The notes: generated by a model not told the origin, from the letters alone. A stretch of 64,000 bases of DNA from Candidatus Ruthia sp. Plio_17_S18 (GCA_021730105.1 CP072538.1:868001-932000); one strand, 5' to 3'; positions 43,935 to 55,779 are shown, numbered from the stretch's first letter. Made by a program: numbers and translations.

Positions 43935-43944
43935 CTTGCTCTCC

Positions 43945-44292
43945 TTATTTTGAATAAATGAAATCTGTAATTTGATCAATTTGCTTCTCAGTTAGCGCTT
44001 GGTGCTTACCAAATAGAGGCATAATTGAATGTGGATTATTAATACTCGCATCCCAAATTTGCTCTCTTAAATCAGCTTTATTTGGAAATCTTGCTTTCAT
44101 TGCAAGTAGTGGTGGACCAATTGTTCCTGGCAAATTACCGCCTGGAATCATGTGACATGCTAGACAATTGCCCAACTTACGACCGAAAGTTACCTCTTCA
44201 CCCGTCATCTCTTTAGCACCTGCTTGTGTTGGCATCATAAATAATGTTACCAATGTCACAACTGCCGAGATAGAAGAAATGGTTTTCTTCAT
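43945..44292 (-). CDS. soxX: Sulfur oxidation c-type cytochrome SoxX
   Basis: A 115-residue mono-heme cytochrome, partner of SoxA. Signal peptide to about residue 26 (PTQAGA), heme motif CLACH at 43-47, PGTIGPPLLAMKARF and the distal methionine in SIMPLFGKHQALT. A strong ribosome-binding GAGGAGAG precedes the ATG. It is the first gene of soxXYZAK. No soxB or soxCD is in the window; in related lineages soxB is elsewhere and soxCD is absent, with sulfur stored as globules, which I cannot test here. Confidence 0.95.
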   Translation of the reverse strand: MKKTISSISAVVTLVTLFMMPTQAGAKEMTGEEVTFGRKLGNCLACHMIPGGNLPGTIGPPLLAMKARFPNKADLREQIWDASINNPHSIMPLFGKHQALTEKQIDQITDFIYSK

Positions 44293-44356
44293 ATTTCTCT
44301 CCTCTTTATATAAAAAAACAAATCCCTTAACAATGCATTAAGCCTTGACGAGAAGA

Positions 44357-44385
44357 ATGATATAGTACTTAAAAATACTTTGCAA
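44357..44385 (-). promoter_or_regulatory. Candidate sigma70 promoter of soxXYZAK
   Basis: On the minus strand TTGCAA (44380-44385) and TATCAT (44357-44362) are 17 bases apart, a fair match to -35 and -10 elements. They lie about 65 bases upstream of the soxX ATG. It is a sequence match only. Confidence 0.45.
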
Positions 44386-44637
44386 CTCTTTTATTAAAGC
44401 GTTATATTATAATATTCTAAACTTCTGAAGAAGAATGCCACGTAATGTCTATGTTTTATAAAATTATTTCAAAGTAGCTTTTCATACCAATTGTAAGTAA
44501 TACAATTGGTATGAAAATCAGTGCTGCTTATTTAAGTTTAAAATGCATATATTTACAGAGAAAAGAGCAAGTCATTCTTCGACAAGAAGCAAACAAATGA
44601 CCCAATAAGAAGAAATTATTTGATTAGATTTTTCCTG
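44386..44637. repeat. trpE-sox intergenic region with a perfect 17-bp inverted repeat (44479-44517)
   Basis: Together with the promoter stretch, this forms a 345-base gap between the trpE stop and soxX. The only structure seen is a perfect inverted repeat: arms of 17 bases (core TTCATACCAATTGTA) around the 5-base spacer AGTAA at 44479-44517. There is no T-run on either side, so it is not a typical terminator. It lies about 95 bases upstream of the sox -35 element. It could be an operator or an RNA processing hairpin at the trpE 3' end. No coding frame was recognised. Confidence 0.6.
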
Positions 44638-46092
44638 TTAAACTTGCTGTGCAGCCTTGATAAGTGCTTGAGCTTTATGCATAGTCTCATCCCACTCTGA
44701 TTGGGCTATAGAGTCATAAACAATGCCTGCTCCAGCTTGCATATAAAGCATCTGGTCTTTAATCACAGCAGTGCGAATAGCAATTGCCATATCCATACAT
44801 TCATGCCAAGATAAATAACCAATTGCACCTGAATAAATATTACGTTTTAAAGGTTCAACCTCATTGATAATTTCCATTGCTCGTACTTTAGGTGCACCAC
44901 TGAGTGTGCCTGCTGGAAAGGTTGCTTTTAGAACATCAATCACGCTTACATCATCTTTAAGTTCACACTCAACATTCGATACAATATGCATCACATGCGA
45001 GTAACGCTCAACAAACATTTTATCAGTCAACTTCACGGTACCCGTTTTTGCAATACGACCTAAATCATTACGACCCAAGTCAATCAACATTAAATGCTCT
45101 GCAATTTCTTTTTCATCATTTAATAAGTCTTGTTCCAATGCCAAATCTTGAGTGTTGTTCTTGCTGCGCGCACGAGTGCCTGCCATAGGTCTAACGGTTG
45201 CACGTCTATTGCTATCCACACGAATTAGAATCTCTGGTGAAGAGCCAATAATCATAATATCATCCAAATTGAGATAATACATGTAAGGCGACGGATTGAG
45301 GCATCTAAGTTGCCGGTATAACTCAATTGGTGGTGCTTTGAATGTTGTACTAAGTCTTTGTGAAGGCACTACCTGCATGACATCACCAGCCTTAATATAT
45401 TGTTGAATGGTATCAACTGCGGCTTTATAGTTTTGTTCGCCAAAGCTAGAGATAAAATCTGCACCACTAATATGATCAGATTGATAGTCTTTTTTAATTA
45501 AAGGCTGATTAATATGATGCTCAATTTCATTTAACCTTGATTGCGCATCTTTAAAACTTTGCTTGGCAGGATTAATGTGCGTCATTAAAAAAGCTTTATT
45601 GGCTAAATTATCAAATACCACCAAATCATTAGACACCATAAGCATAATATCCGCAATATTAAGCTCATCTTTTTGCTTGGTATGTTTTAATTTTGGTTCA
45701 ATATAGTGAATAATTTCATAACCAAAATAGCCCACCAAACCGCCATTAAACTCTGGCAAATTATCAATTTTTGGCACCTTGTATTGCTGTTGATATTGTT
45801 CAATCCATAATAGCGGATCTTCTACAATGCATGACTCAAGTTGTTGTGAATTTCTTTCAATACAAACCTTATAACCAAATACTTTAATAACGGTTTGTGC
45901 GCTCAAACCAATCATCGAATAACGACCCCATTTTTCTCCACCTTGCACGGATTCAAAAAGATAAGAATAGGGTGTATCTGCCAGTTTTAAGTACAAACTT
46001 AATGCGGTATCAGTGTCTAGAACTACCTCCTTAAAAACGGGAATATGGTTGTAGCCCTGTTCAACAAATTGATTGAAACTAGATTGATTCAT
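44638..46092 (-). CDS. trpE: Anthranilate synthase component I
   Basis: TrpE converts chorismate to anthranilate using ammonia from TrpG. The 484-residue frame has LESVQGGEKWGRYSMIG (tryptophan feedback site region LLES), the catalytic GDVMQVVPSQRL, IIGSSPEILIRV, PMAGTRARSKN, DEKEIAEHLMLIDLGRNDLGRI and FPAGTLSGAPKVRAMEII. No frameshift is visible. It stands alone on the minus strand downstream of rpoC; trpG and trpDCF are not adjacent. No leader peptide attenuator was recognised in the 50-base gap to the rpoC terminator. Confidence 0.96.
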   Translation of the reverse strand: MNQSSFNQFVEQGYNHIPVFKEVVLDTDTALSLYLKLADTPYSYLFESVQGGEKWGRYSMIGLSAQTVIKVFGYKVCIERNSQQLESCIVEDPLLWIEQYQQQYKVPKIDNLPEFNGGLVGYFGYEIIHYIEPKLKHTKQKDELNIADIMLMVSNDLVVFDNLANKAFLMTHINPAKQSFKDAQSRLNEIEHHINQPLIKKDYQSDHISGADFISSFGEQNYKAAVDTIQQYIKAGDVMQVVPSQRLSTTFKAPPIELYRQLRCLNPSPYMYYLNLDDIMIIGSSPEILIRVDSNRRATVRPMAGTRARSKNNTQDLALEQDLLNDEKEIAEHLMLIDLGRNDLGRIAKTGTVKLTDKMFVERYSHVMHIVSNVECELKDDVSVIDVLKATFPAGTLSGAPKVRAMEIINEVEPLKRNIYSGAIGYLSWHECMDMAIAIRTAVIKDQMLYMQAGAGIVYDSIAQSEWDETMHKAQALIKAAQQV

Positions 46093-46140
46093 ATAAACAG
46101 TATTGATGTAGAAATTTTAAGTATTTTAAACCTTATAATA

Positions 46141-46176
46141 AAAAAACCGCATCAATTTTGATTCATACGGTTTTTT
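46141..46176 (-). terminator. Terminator at the end of rpoBC
   Basis: A stem AAAAAACCG/CGGTTTTTT enclosing a smaller ATCAA/TTGAT hairpin, with a T-run on the minus strand after the outer stem. It is 8 bases beyond the rpoC stop and before trpE, so it should end the ribosomal-protein/rpoBC transcript. Confidence 0.8.
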
Positions 46177-46183
46177 ATTTTTC

Positions 46184-49100
46184 TTATGCTTGCTCCTCTG
46201 CTTCGTTTAATTGATCAGCCAGTGCCTGCTGCGCATCAACTGTTTGCGTAATACTTGCAACATATTGAGCGCGGCGCTTTTGATGATGTTTAAAGCCGGT
46301 GCCTGCTGGAATTAATCGACCCACAATCACATTTTCTTTCAAACCTTGAAGTGTGTCCACACGTCCTGTTGTTGCAGCTTCTGTTAACACACGAGTTGTT
46401 TCTTGGAATGAAGCAGCAGAAATAAATGACTCAGTTGCCAAAGATGCTTTGGTGATACCCATTAACAATCTTTGATAGATGATTAAGCCTCTGCCTTGTG
46501 CGTCTAATTGCTTATTGGTTTCAATGACTCGACCATACTCAGCAGTTTCACCATTAACAAATGATGAATCACCTGCATCAAGAACCTCAACTTTACGCAG
46601 CATTTGTTTAACAATGACTTCAATGTGCTTGTCAGAAATATTAACACCTTGTAAGCGATAAACATTCTGAACCTCTCTAACAACATAATTAGCCAATGCC
46701 TCAACACCCAATAGACGTAAGATATCATGCGGGTTAGATGGGCCGTCTGAAATCACATCGCCTTTTTCAATGGTTTCACCATCAAATACGTTAATTTGAC
46801 GCCATTTGTGAATCATCATTTCAATGGCTGCGCCTTCTGTGCTGGTAATAATTAAACGATCTTTAGATTTGGTAGAGCTGCCAAAGCTAATGACACCAGT
46901 TGCTTCTGCAAGAATGGAATGATCTTTAGCCTTGCGCGCTTCAAATAAATCAGCAACACGTGGTAGACCGCCTGTAATATCACTTGTTTTAGACAAATCT
47001 TTAGGGATTTTAGCCAACACCTCACCTGCCACAATGACTTGATTGTCATCTAAATTAATCTTAACAGTTGAAGGTAAATAATGTGTTGATAATACAACTT
47101 CAGAATCACTTTCCTCAACCATTTTAATTAACGGCTTTAGTCCTTTTGCTGCTGTGGATCTTTCAGCTTCATCAATCATCTCAAAGAACGTTAAGCCTGT
47201 CAATGGATCGGTATTTTTATTAACCGTCACGCCTTCAACAAAATCTACAAAAATAACGCGACCTGCTTGCTCAGAAATAATAGGATGCGTATGTGGATCC
47301 CAATCAGCAATCTTATCTTTTGCTTTAACCTTGCCACCCTCTTGTACATGCACAATCGCACCATAAGGAATTTTATAACGCTCAACCTCTTGACCTTTGT
47401 TGTTACGAATGGTCACCTCAGAAGAACGAGAAATGACCACTAAATCATTATTTTCATTGGTGATAGATTTTAAGTTTTCAAAGTGTGCAACACCATCTGT
47501 ATTAACATTGATACTACTGATTGCAGTAGAAGCAGATGCAGCGCCACCAATATGGAAGGTACGCATGGTTAGCTGCGTACCTGGCTCGCCAATAGATTGT
47601 GCAGCAATAACACCAATCGCCTCACCAACACCAATTTTATGACCACGTGCCATGTCGTTACCATAACATGATGAACACACACCATAGCGTGTATCACAAG
47701 TGATGGCTGAACGTACTTTCATTGACTCAATGCCTAATTCATTAATTTTGTCTGAATCATCCAAAGAGACCAAATGACCTTTTTCTAAAAACACCTTTGT
47801 TGAATCTGACATTAATATATCTTCTGCTGTCACTCGACCTAATGTTGCTGCACCCAAGGTTTGTACAATATTACCACCATCAATCACTGCTTTCATAATC
47901 AGGCCATTATCGGTACCACAATCATCTTCAGTAATAACTAAGTCTTGACCAACATCCACCAAACGTCTGGTCAAATAACCAGAGTTTGCTGTTTTAAGCG
48001 CTGTATCAGCCAAACCTTTGCGTGCACCGTGTGTAGAAATAAAGTACTGCATATTGTTCAAACCTTCACGGAAGTTTGATGTAATTGGCGTTTCAATAAT
48101 TGACCCATCTGGCTTCGCCATCAATCCACGCATGCCTGATAACTGACGCATTTGTGCAGGAGAACCCCTAGCACCTGAATCGGCCATCATGTAAACCGAA
48201 TTAAACGAGGCAAGCTTTTGAGTCTTGCCATCAGCATCAATAAAATCTTCAAAGCCAATTTCGTCCATCATGGCTTTTGCCACTTTTTCAGAAGTGCGCG
48301 ACCAAATATCAATCACCTTGTTGTAACGCTCACCATCAGTCACAATACCTTTAGAAAATTGCTCCTGAATATCTTTAACTTGCACTTCTACCTGCTCAAT
48401 CATCGCAGCTTTAGAGTCTGGAATAATCATATCATTTGAGCACAATGAAATGCCTGATTTGGTTGAATATTGGAAGCCCATATACATCATTTGATCAGCA
48501 AACATAACCGTTTGCTTTAGCTCTTGCGTACGGTAGCAAACATGAATTAAATTAGAAACTACTTTTTTACTAATGGCTTCATTAATCAAATCAAACGACA
48601 AACCATTTGGCAAAATTCTCGAAAAAATCGCACGACCCACCGTAGTATCAACAATACGTTTAGAGCTTGGTTCAAATTTACCATCAACCTTTTGATAATC
48701 TTGAATGCGTAGTTTGACCTTGGCATGCAAGGTAACATTGCCAGACTCATAAGCATTAAGCGCTTCAATTGCATTTGCAAAAATTAGCCCTTCACCTTTT
48801 TGGTTAATCATTTCACGAGTCATATAGTAAAGACCTAAGATAACATCTTGTGAAGGCACAATAATAGGTTCACCACTAGCAAGGTGTAAGACATTATTAG
48901 ACGCCAACATTAATGTTCTTGCTTCTAGTTGTGCCTCCTCAGATAAAGGCACGTGTACTGCCATCTGGTCACCATCAAAGTCAGCATTAAATGCACCACA
49001 CACAAGTGGATGCAACTGAATGGCTTTACCTTCAATCAATAGCGGTTCAAACGCTTGAATACCTAAACGATGTAATGTTGGTGCACGGTTTAGTAATACC

Positions 49101-50362
49101 GGGTGCTGATGCACAACTTTTTCTAAAATATCCCACACTTCTGGTGATTCACTTTCAACCATTTTCTTAGCAGCTTTAATAGTTGAGGCTAAGCCTTTAG
49201 CTTGTAATCTATTATAAATAAATGGCTTGAATAATTCTAATGCCATTTTCTTAGGTAAACCACATTGGTGTAACTTAAGATAAGGCCCACAGACAATTAC
49301 CGAACGACCTGAATAATCAACTCGCTTACCTAATAAGTTTTGGCGGAAACGCCCTTGCTTGCCTTTAATCATATCCGATATAGACTTTAAAGGACGACGA
49401 TTATTACCCATCACAGCGCGACCACGACGACCATTATCAATGAGTGAATCTACTGCTTCTTGTAGCATACGCTTTTCATTGCGAACAATGATTTCAGGCG
49501 CATCAAGCGCTAATAAACGCGCTAAACGGTTATTACGGTTAATCACACGACGATACAAGTCATTAAGATCTGAAGTTGCAAAACGACCACCATCCAATGG
49601 TACTAAAGGACGTAAATCAGGCGGGAGAACTGGTAATACTTTTAACACCATACACTCAGGCTTATTGCCTGATTGGATTAATGAATTCACCAGTTTAAGG
49701 CGTTTATTATATTTTTTAAGCTTAGTTTGACTCTTTGTGTTTAGACTGTCTTCACGTAAATTAGCCGCTTCAACTTCAAGTTTCATGTCAGATAAGGCAT
49801 CTTGAATAGCCTCTGCACCCATTTTCGCTTCAAACTCATCGTCGCCATATTCATCTAACGCATCTAAGTACATCTCTTCAGTTAATAGCTGCTTATGCAC
49901 GAGCGGCGTTGAACCGGGGTCAGTCACTAAGAATGCTTCAAAATAAAGCACACGCTCAATATCCTTGAGAGTCATATCCATTAACAATCCCAAACGCGAA
50001 GGCAAAGATTTTAAATACCAAATATGCGCCACTGGTGCTGCTAATTCGATATGACCCATACGCTCACGGCGAACCTTTGAATACGTTACCTCAACCCCAC
50101 ATTTTTCACACACAACCTTGCGAAACTTCATGCGCTTGTATTTACCGCACAAACATTCAAAGTCTTTCATAGGTCCAAATATTTTGGCACAAAATAAGCC
50201 TTCTCTTTCAGGTTTAAAGGTACGATAATTAATGGTTTCAGGTTTTTTAACTTCACCGTATGACCATGAACGAATCTTCTCAGGAGAAGCCAGTCCAACT
50301 CTAATTGCATCAAAATCTTGCTCTTTTTGCTCTAACTTATGAATTTTTAATAAATCTCTCAT
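46184..50362 (-). CDS. rpoC: RNA polymerase subunit beta'
   Basis: The 1392-residue beta' subunit. N-terminal zinc ribbon cysteines are in [20 protein letters not shown] (about residues 70-88), the catalytic magnesium triad in [12 protein letters not shown] near residue 460, the second zinc site in [14 protein letters not shown], and the trigger-loop region [19 protein letters not shown]. Length is close to E. coli (1407). It follows rpoB by 13 bases. Several open frames on the opposite strand inside it are shadows. Confidence 0.99.
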   Translation of the reverse strand: MRDLLKIHKLEQKEQDFDAIRVGLASPEKIRSWSYGEVKKPETINYRTFKPEREGLFCAKIFGPMKDFECLCGKYKRMKFRKVVCEKCGVEVTYSKVRRERMGHIELAAPVAHIWYLKSLPSRLGLLMDMTLKDIERVLYFEAFLVTDPGSTPLVHKQLLTEEMYLDALDEYGDDEFEAKMGAEAIQDALSDMKLEVEAANLREDSLNTKSQTKLKKYNKRLKLVNSLIQSGNKPECMVLKVLPVLPPDLRPLVPLDGGRFATSDLNDLYRRVINRNNRLARLLALDAPEIIVRNEKRMLQEAVDSLIDNGRRGRAVMGNNRRPLKSISDMIKGKQGRFRQNLLGKRVDYSGRSVIVCGPYLKLHQCGLPKKMALELFKPFIYNRLQAKGLASTIKAAKKMVESESPEVWDILEKVVHQHPVLLNRAPTLHRLGIQAFEPLLIEGKAIQLHPLVCGAFNADFDGDQMAVHVPLSEEAQLEARTLMLASNNVLHLASGEPIIVPSQDVILGLYYMTREMINQKGEGLIFANAIEALNAYESGNVTLHAKVKLRIQDYQKVDGKFEPSSKRIVDTTVGRAIFSRILPNGLSFDLINEAISKKVVSNLIHVCYRTQELKQTVMFADQMMYMGFQYSTKSGISLCSNDMIIPDSKAAMIEQVEVQVKDIQEQFSKGIVTDGERYNKVIDIWSRTSEKVAKAMMDEIGFEDFIDADGKTQKLASFNSVYMMADSGARGSPAQMRQLSGMRGLMAKPDGSIIETPITSNFREGLNNMQYFISTHGARKGLADTALKTANSGYLTRRLVDVGQDLVITEDDCGTDNGLIMKAVIDGGNIVQTLGAATLGRVTAEDILMSDSTKVFLEKGHLVSLDDSDKINELGIESMKVRSAITCDTRYGVCSSCYGNDMARGHKIGVGEAIGVIAAQSIGEPGTQLTMRTFHIGGAASASTAISSINVNTDGVAHFENLKSITNENNDLVVISRSSEVTIRNNKGQEVERYKIPYGAIVHVQEGGKVKAKDKIADWDPHTHPIISEQAGRVIFVDFVEGVTVNKNTDPLTGLTFFEMIDEAERSTAAKGLKPLIKMVEESDSEVVLSTHYLPSTVKINLDDNQVIVAGEVLAKIPKDLSKTSDITGGLPRVADLFEARKAKDHSILAEATGVISFGSSTKSKDRLIITSTEGAAIEMMIHKWRQINVFDGETIEKGDVISDGPSNPHDILRLLGVEALANYVVREVQNVYRLQGVNISDKHIEVIVKQMLRKVEVLDAGDSSFVNGETAEYGRVIETNKQLDAQGRGLIIYQRLLMGITKASLATESFISAASFQETTRVLTEAATTGRVDTLQGLKENVIVGRLIPAGTGFKHHQKRRAQYVASITQTVDAQQALADQLNEAEEQA

Positions 50363-50375
50363 TGAATTCTCCTAA

Positions 50376-53300
50376 TTAGTGTTGCTCTAACTCAACATCA
50401 ATACCTAACGAACGAATCTCTTTTACCAAAACGTTAAATGATTCTGGCATGACTGACTCTGTTAAATTCTTACCATCAACAATGCTCTTGTACATTTTTG
50501 CTCGTCCTGCGACATCATCAGATTTTACGGTTAACATTTCGCGCAATGTATGTGCTGCACCATAAGCTTCTAATGCCCACACCTCCATCTCACCAAACCT
50601 TTGACCACCAAACTGAGCTTTACCACTAAGTGGCTGCTGTGTCACTAATGAATAAGGGCCAGTGGAACGCGCATGCATCTTATCATCAACCAAATGGTTC
50701 AGTTTTAACATATGCATATAGCCGACAGTCACGTGGCGGTCAAATGGCTCTCCTGTACGACCATCATATAACTGCTCTTGACCAGACTCTGGTAAGTCAG
50801 CCAATCTAAGCAATGATTTAATATCTTCTTCTTTAATACCATCAAATACTGGTGTTGCCATTGGCACACCTTCACGAAGATTATTTGCCAGTTCAATAAT
50901 TTCTTCATCATTAAATAACGCTAAATCTTCTTGCTTGCCATGGGAGTTATAAACCTTATCCAAGAAATCTCTAATCTGTGTAACCATTTCAGTGCGTTTT
51001 TCATCTAACATAGCAGCAATTTTATGCCCCAAGCCTTTAGCAGCATAACCCAAGTGAACTTCTAACACTTGACCCACATTCATACGCGATGGTACGCCTA
51101 GTGGATTAAGCACAACATCTATAGTAGAACCGTCTGCAAGATAAGGCATATCCTCAACTGGAGATACACGTGAAATCACACCTTTATTACCATGACGTCC
51201 AGCCATTTTATCACCCACTTGGAGTGTTTTACGGGTTGCCACGTAAACCTTAACCATTTTCATAACACCTGGTGGCAATTCCGCACCTTCGTTAATCTTG
51301 GCTCTTTCTTCTTCAAAAAATTTCTCAAACTCAACTTGTTTGACTTTTGCTTGTTTGACCAATACTGCCACTTCTTTATTAACAGTCGCATCTTCAACTT
51401 TAAGCTTAGCGATGTCTTTCTTGTCAAGTTTTTTCATCAATTTGGCACTTAATTTCTCACCTGTTTTAATATCACCAACAGTCTTACTCAGCACATTGTC
51501 AGAAAGTTTTAAACGTACACGACGGAATATGTCACCATCAATAATGCCAAATTCATCGTCAATGTCTTTTTTAATTCTCTCTAATCGTTCTGCATCAATG
51601 CTTAATGCTCTGGCATCTTTTTCCACACGATCACGTGTAAAGACTTGAACATCAATAACAACACCTGATTTAGAAGCACCAACACGTAATGATGAATCTT
51701 TAACATTGTTGGCCTTTTCGCCAAAAATAGCTCTGAGTAATTTCTCCTCAGGGGAAAGCACTGTTTCACTTTTAGGCGTTACCTTGCCGACTAAGATATC
51801 ACCACCTTTAACACGAGCACCTACATAAACAACACCCACTTCGTCTAACTTAGCTAGTGCTGACTCGTTAACATTTGGAATATCAGCAGTAATCTCTTCA
51901 GGGCCTAATTTAGTATCACGTGAATAGGCAGTTAATTCTTCAATATGAATGGTCGTATAACGATCTTCTTGTACGACCTTCTCTGAAATTAAAATTGAAT
52001 CTTCAAAGTTGTAACCATTCCAAGGCATAAAGGCAATCTTCATATTTTGACCTAATGCCAGCTCACCCATATCAGTTGATGGACCATCTGCCAAAACATC
52101 ACCAGCAGCAATTTTATCACCAGTTTTAACTAATGGCTTTTGGTTAATACAAGTATTTTGATTAGAGCGTGAATACTTAGTCAAATTGTAAATATCAACG
52201 CCCAACTCATTTGCTTTAGTTTGCTTGGAATCTACACGAATAACAATACGTGATGCATCTACTGCCTCAACCACACCACCATGTTTGGCAGTTACGCAAA
52301 CACGAGAGTCCGTCGCTACAACACGCTCAATACCTGTACCAACCAATGGCTTTTCAGCTTTTAACACAGGAACAGCTTGACGCTGCATATTTGAGCCCAT
52401 CAGCGCACGGTTCGCATCATCATGTTCCAAGAAAGGGATGAGTGATGCCGCCACCGATGCAATTTGCTTAGAATCAATATCAATTAACGTCACTTCTGAT
52501 GAATTCACCAAAACAAACTCATTCTTATGACGACAAGAAATAAGAGCATCTATTAACTTGCCTTTATCATTCACTATTGCATTTGCTTGCGCAATTGTAT
52601 GCGTGATTTCATCAATGGCTGAAACATAAATCACCTCTTTAGTCACTTTTCCATTTTTAACCACTTGATAAGGAGTTTCTAAAAATCCATAGTTGTTTGT
52701 TTTAGCATAAACAGCCAATGTATTAATCAAGCCAATATTAGGACCTTCTGGGGTTTCAATTGGACACAAACGACCATAGTGCGAAGGATGCACATCACGC
52801 ACTTCAAAACCAGCACGCTCACGAGTTAATCCACCAGGACCTAACGCAGAAATACGACGCTTATGAGTCACACCTGACAAAGGATTCACTTGATCCATAA
52901 ATTGAGACAATTGAGAAGAGCCAAAAAATTCTCTAACTGCTGCAGATACAGGCTTAGAATTGATTAAATCTTGTGGGGTTAATTCGTCTGTTTCAGCTAA
53001 ATTCAAACCCTCTCTGACTGCTTTTTCAACTCTAACAAGACCAATTCTAAATTGATTTTCAATCATTTCACCAATCGCTCTTACGCGTCTGTTGGCTAGC
53101 GTATCAACATCATCAACAGAATCATTACCGTCTTTAATGTTAATGAGTAACTTAATAACATTAACAATGTCATCATTGGTTAGTACATGTTCGCCTGTTT
53201 CAGATCCAATGTCTAAACGACGATTAAGCTTCATACGACCAACTTTTGATAAATCATAGCGGTCGTTTTTGAAAAATAAGTTGTTAAATAATAGATTAAC

Positions 53301-54458
53301 CGCATCTTCAGTAGCAGGCTCACCTGGACGCATTACATGATAAATAGACATACGAGCTTCAATCTCAGTTTGCGTTTCATCTAAACGCAATGTATCTGAA
53401 ATGTAAGCGCCTGTTTCAGAGGCATTAATATAAAGGATTTCTATTTTTTTAATTTTATTGGTGTTTAATAACGCCAATACTTCTTCAGAAGTAACAGTAT
53501 TGGCTAATATTAAAATTTCGCCCGTGTCTTTATCAATAATATCAGCACAAATTACCTTATCGAGCAAATACTCTAATGGTGCATTGATTGATTTAACACC
53601 TGCTTTTTCTAGCAACTTAACATGCTTAGCAGTAATTCTACGACCTTTTTCAACCACTACATCTTGATTGGCAACAATATCAAATTCTGCAATTGTGCGT
53701 TGCAAGCGAATCGGTGCCATACTTAAATCGCATGATTTAGCTTTTAATTTAACAGTGGTCTTTTCAAAGAAGGTTTCAAGGATTCCCTCACTACTTAAGC
53801 CCATAGCACGTAATAACGTGGTAACTGGTAATTTTCTACGCCTGTCAATTCGAACATACAAATGCTCGTGATGGTCATATTCAAAATCCAACCATGAACC
53901 GCGGTAAGGAATAATGCGTGAAGAGAACAAAATCTTACCTGAAGAGTGTGTTTTGCCCTTATCGTGTTCAAAAATAACACCAGGAGATCTATGCAATTGA
54001 GACACAACAACACGCTCAGTACCATTAATAACAAAGGTACCAGTTTCAGTCATTAGTGGCAATTGCCCTAAATAAACATCTTCTTCAATAATTTGCTTAA
54101 CTTTGCGTTTTTTCTTCAAAGTTGAGCCATTTTTATCAAATAGAACCAGATTTAATTTAACACGTAATGTAGATGCAAACGTTACACCACGTAATTTACA
54201 TTCTTCAACATTAAATTTAGGTTCTTGTAATTCATAATCAACATACTCAATTTGAGCATAGCCATTAACCGCAGTAATTGGGAACACCGATTGAAAAACA
54301 GCATGTAAACCAACATCTTTTTTGGTTTTGCTACACGCCTGGATAAAACTGTTAAATGAATCAATTTGGATTGCCAGTAAATCCGGTTCGGTCAAGATTG
54401 ATTCTCTAGAACCAAAGTTATTTCTAATTCGCTTTTTTTCGGTGAATGAATAAGCCAT
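50376..54458 (-). CDS. rpoB: RNA polymerase subunit beta
   Basis: The 1360-residue beta subunit. Recognisable are [20 protein letters not shown], the rifampicin-region [13 protein letters not shown] and [20 protein letters not shown], the catalytic [18 protein letters not shown] segment [37 protein letters not shown] and the C-terminal [20 protein letters not shown]. The residues of the rifampicin pocket look wild type. It is preceded by a strong hairpin after rplL. Confidence 0.99.
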   Translation of the reverse strand: MAYSFTEKKRIRNNFGSRESILTEPDLLAIQIDSFNSFIQACSKTKKDVGLHAVFQSVFPITAVNGYAQIEYVDYELQEPKFNVEECKLRGVTFASTLRVKLNLVLFDKNGSTLKKKRKVKQIIEEDVYLGQLPLMTETGTFVINGTERVVVSQLHRSPGVIFEHDKGKTHSSGKILFSSRIIPYRGSWLDFEYDHHEHLYVRIDRRRKLPVTTLLRAMGLSSEGILETFFEKTTVKLKAKSCDLSMAPIRLQRTIAEFDIVANQDVVVEKGRRITAKHVKLLEKAGVKSINAPLEYLLDKVICADIIDKDTGEILILANTVTSEEVLALLNTNKIKKIEILYINASETGAYISDTLRLDETQTEIEARMSIYHVMRPGEPATEDAVNLLFNNLFFKNDRYDLSKVGRMKLNRRLDIGSETGEHVLTNDDIVNVIKLLINIKDGNDSVDDVDTLANRRVRAIGEMIENQFRIGLVRVEKAVREGLNLAETDELTPQDLINSKPVSAAVREFFGSSQLSQFMDQVNPLSGVTHKRRISALGPGGLTRERAGFEVRDVHPSHYGRLCPIETPEGPNIGLINTLAVYAKTNNYGFLETPYQVVKNGKVTKEVIYVSAIDEITHTIAQANAIVNDKGKLIDALISCRHKNEFVLVNSSEVTLIDIDSKQIASVAASLIPFLEHDDANRALMGSNMQRQAVPVLKAEKPLVGTGIERVVATDSRVCVTAKHGGVVEAVDASRIVIRVDSKQTKANELGVDIYNLTKYSRSNQNTCINQKPLVKTGDKIAAGDVLADGPSTDMGELALGQNMKIAFMPWNGYNFEDSILISEKVVQEDRYTTIHIEELTAYSRDTKLGPEEITADIPNVNESALAKLDEVGVVYVGARVKGGDILVGKVTPKSETVLSPEEKLLRAIFGEKANNVKDSSLRVGASKSGVVIDVQVFTRDRVEKDARALSIDAERLERIKKDIDDEFGIIDGDIFRRVRLKLSDNVLSKTVGDIKTGEKLSAKLMKKLDKKDIAKLKVEDATVNKEVAVLVKQAKVKQVEFEKFFEEERAKINEGAELPPGVMKMVKVYVATRKTLQVGDKMAGRHGNKGVISRVSPVEDMPYLADGSTIDVVLNPLGVPSRMNVGQVLEVHLGYAAKGLGHKIAAMLDEKRTEMVTQIRDFLDKVYNSHGKQEDLALFNDEEIIELANNLREGVPMATPVFDGIKEEDIKSLLRLADLPESGQEQLYDGRTGEPFDRHVTVGYMHMLKLNHLVDDKMHARSTGPYSLVTQQPLSGKAQFGGQRFGEMEVWALEAYGAAHTLREMLTVKSDDVAGRAKMYKSIVDGKNLTESVMPESFNVLVKEIRSLGIDVELEQH

Positions 54459-54580
54459 GAATACCTCGTATTGAGTCGATCGTGTTATATAAAAAATTTC
54501 TTCTTAATCACAAACTTCAACTTATATTTTTAAAAAACATCTCATTGAGATTGTACTTTAATTTAGTGTGCAAATAAAAC

Positions 54581-54611
54581 ACCTATAATCCCCTTGTCGG
54601 GGATTATAGGT
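54581..54611 (-). promoter_or_regulatory. Hairpin between rplL and rpoB (attenuator or processing site)
   Basis: A perfect 13-base-pair stem (ACCTATAATCCCC with GGGGATTATAGGT) around a 5-base loop, 17 bases beyond the rplL stop. On the minus strand it is followed by GTTTTATTT, an imperfect T-run. In E. coli the rplL-rpoB gap holds a partial terminator and an RNase III site that set the ratio of L7/L12 to RNA polymerase; this hairpin is in the equivalent place. The analogy is inference. Confidence 0.7.
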
Positions 54612-54627
54612 TTTTGCGTTTAACTAA

Positions 54628-55005
54628 TTATTTTAGTTCTACGCTAGCACCAGATTCTTCAAGCTGCTTTTGGATATCTTCAGCTTCTGCCTTAGACGCA
54701 CCCTCTTTGATTGCTGCTGGCGCAGACTCAACCATGTCTTTAGCTTCCTTAAGACCCAGTCCAGTAATACTACGAACCGCCTTAATAACAGCAACTTTTT
54801 TCTCGCCAAATGAGGTTAAAATAATATCAAACTCATCTTTCTCAACTGGTGCCTCATCTGCATCTGGTGCTGCAACTGGTGCTGCAACTGGTGCTGCTGC
54901 ACTTACACCAAACTTTTCTTCCATTGTTGATACTAATTCAACAACATCCATTACCGACATATCGGCAATTGCATTTAAAATATCTTCATTGGTTAATTTA
55001 GCCAT
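54628..55005 (-). CDS. rplL: 50S ribosomal protein L7/L12
   Basis: A 125-residue stalk protein that recruits translation factors. It has the N-terminal dimerisation domain ([18 protein letters not shown]), an alanine/proline-rich hinge ([16 protein letters not shown]) and the C-terminal factor-binding domain with [20 protein letters not shown] and [11 protein letters not shown]. Ribosome-binding AAAGGAGTAAAT precedes the ATG. It follows rplJ by 18 bases. Confidence 0.98.
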   Translation of the reverse strand: MAKLTNEDILNAIADMSVMDVVELVSTMEEKFGVSAAAPVAAPVAAPDADEAPVEKDEFDIILTSFGEKKVAVIKAVRSITGLGLKEAKDMVESAPAAIKEGASKAEAEDIQKQLEESGASVELK

Positions 55006-55023
55006 GATATTTACTCCTTTTAT

Positions 55024-55548
55024 TTATGATTGTTTTTGATCACGAACTGCTGCCACTACTCGAGTCGCCTTAGTTGGCACCTCCATTAAAGTTCTAACCA
55101 GCCTCTCAACTGGCGCTAACATTAACGCTATTGTGATACCAATTGCTTGATCTTTAGTTGGTAAGCCTGCAATGCGTTGCAGCTGATTTGATTCTACAAA
55201 TTCACCTGAAACGCCTAAACCTTTAACGACTAAACCTTCATTCTCTTTAATAAAGTTTTTGAATACTCGTGCTACTGCGCCTGGATCTTGTTGTGAAAAA
55301 CCCAAAATAACGGGCCCACTAAGAACCGGCAATACACATTCGCATTCTGTCTTTACCAATGCTCTTTTTGCTAGTGAGTTCTTTACAACACGTAAAGTCA
55401 CATCAGCATCAATCGCACTTGAACGTAAATTAGTCATTTGCTCAACTGTCAATCCTCGATACTCAGCAACACCGACAGAAACTGACACTTTTGCGAGTGA
55501 GTTTACTTGTTCGACAACTGCCTTTTTTGCCATCAGATTTAGAGCCAT
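55024..55548 (-). CDS. rplJ: 50S ribosomal protein L10
   Basis: A 174-residue base of the ribosomal stalk that binds L7/L12 dimers and 23S rRNA. It has [29 protein letters not shown] and a C-terminal helix ([19 protein letters not shown]). The start MALNLMAKK has a strong AGGAGAGG about 5 bases upstream. The L10-L12 complex usually represses its own mRNA by binding the leader, for which a candidate lies directly upstream. Confidence 0.97.
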   Translation of the reverse strand: MALNLMAKKAVVEQVNSLAKVSVSVGVAEYRGLTVEQMTNLRSSAIDADVTLRVVKNSLAKRALVKTECECVLPVLSGPVILGFSQQDPGAVARVFKNFIKENEGLVVKGLGVSGEFVESNQLQRIAGLPTKDQAIGITIALMLAPVERLVRTLMEVPTKATRVVAAVRDQKQS

Positions 55549-55560
55549 TTACCTCTCCTG

Positions 55561-55737
55561 AACAATTTAAAAAAGAAAGCTATCTTTTGATAACTTTCGC
55601 CACAGAGTATTTGCATACCCTCTACATAGGCAGATCGAAAAAATCAATCAATTAAACAAACATACCAGAAGATATGTTTACACCTATGGTCTTTGAGGTC
55701 ATGCAAGATAAATCTTACGACCCAAAGAATTTTTTTA
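55561..55737 (-). promoter_or_regulatory. L10 leader (autoregulatory 5' region of rplJL-rpoBC)
   Basis: The 177-base gap between the rplA-end palindrome and rplJ holds, on the minus strand, AAAGACCATAGGTG and about 75 bases later CTGCCTATGTAGAGGG, which can pair through ATAGG and CCTAT, plus the hairpin GAAAGTTATC/GATAGCTTTC just before the ribosome-binding site. This arrangement recalls the known L10 leader to which the L10-(L12)4 complex binds. No covariance search could be run. Confidence 0.55.
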
Positions 55738-55738
55738 A

Positions 55739-55766
55739 AGACCTTTATATAATTATATAAAGGTCT
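55739..55766. terminator. 28-base perfect palindrome after rplA
   Basis: AGACCTTTATATAA is directly followed by its reverse complement TTATATAAAGGTCT, 13 bases beyond the rplA stop. On the minus strand it is followed by TTAAAAAAA rather than a T-run, so it is probably an attenuating or mRNA-protecting hairpin between rplKA and rplJL. The plus-strand side is followed by CTTTT. Confidence 0.6.
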
Positions 55767-55779
55767 CTTTTAATAAAAC

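Noticed and set aside
44479..44517. Rho-independent terminator of trpE
   Set aside because: The stem is perfect, but neither strand has a T-run after it; kept as an unexplained inverted repeat instead.
46184..54458. Open frames on the plus strand inside rpoC and rpoB (up to about 120 codons)
   Set aside because: They lie wholly within strongly conserved genes on the other strand, have no recognisable domains or ribosome-binding sites, and are typical shadow frames.
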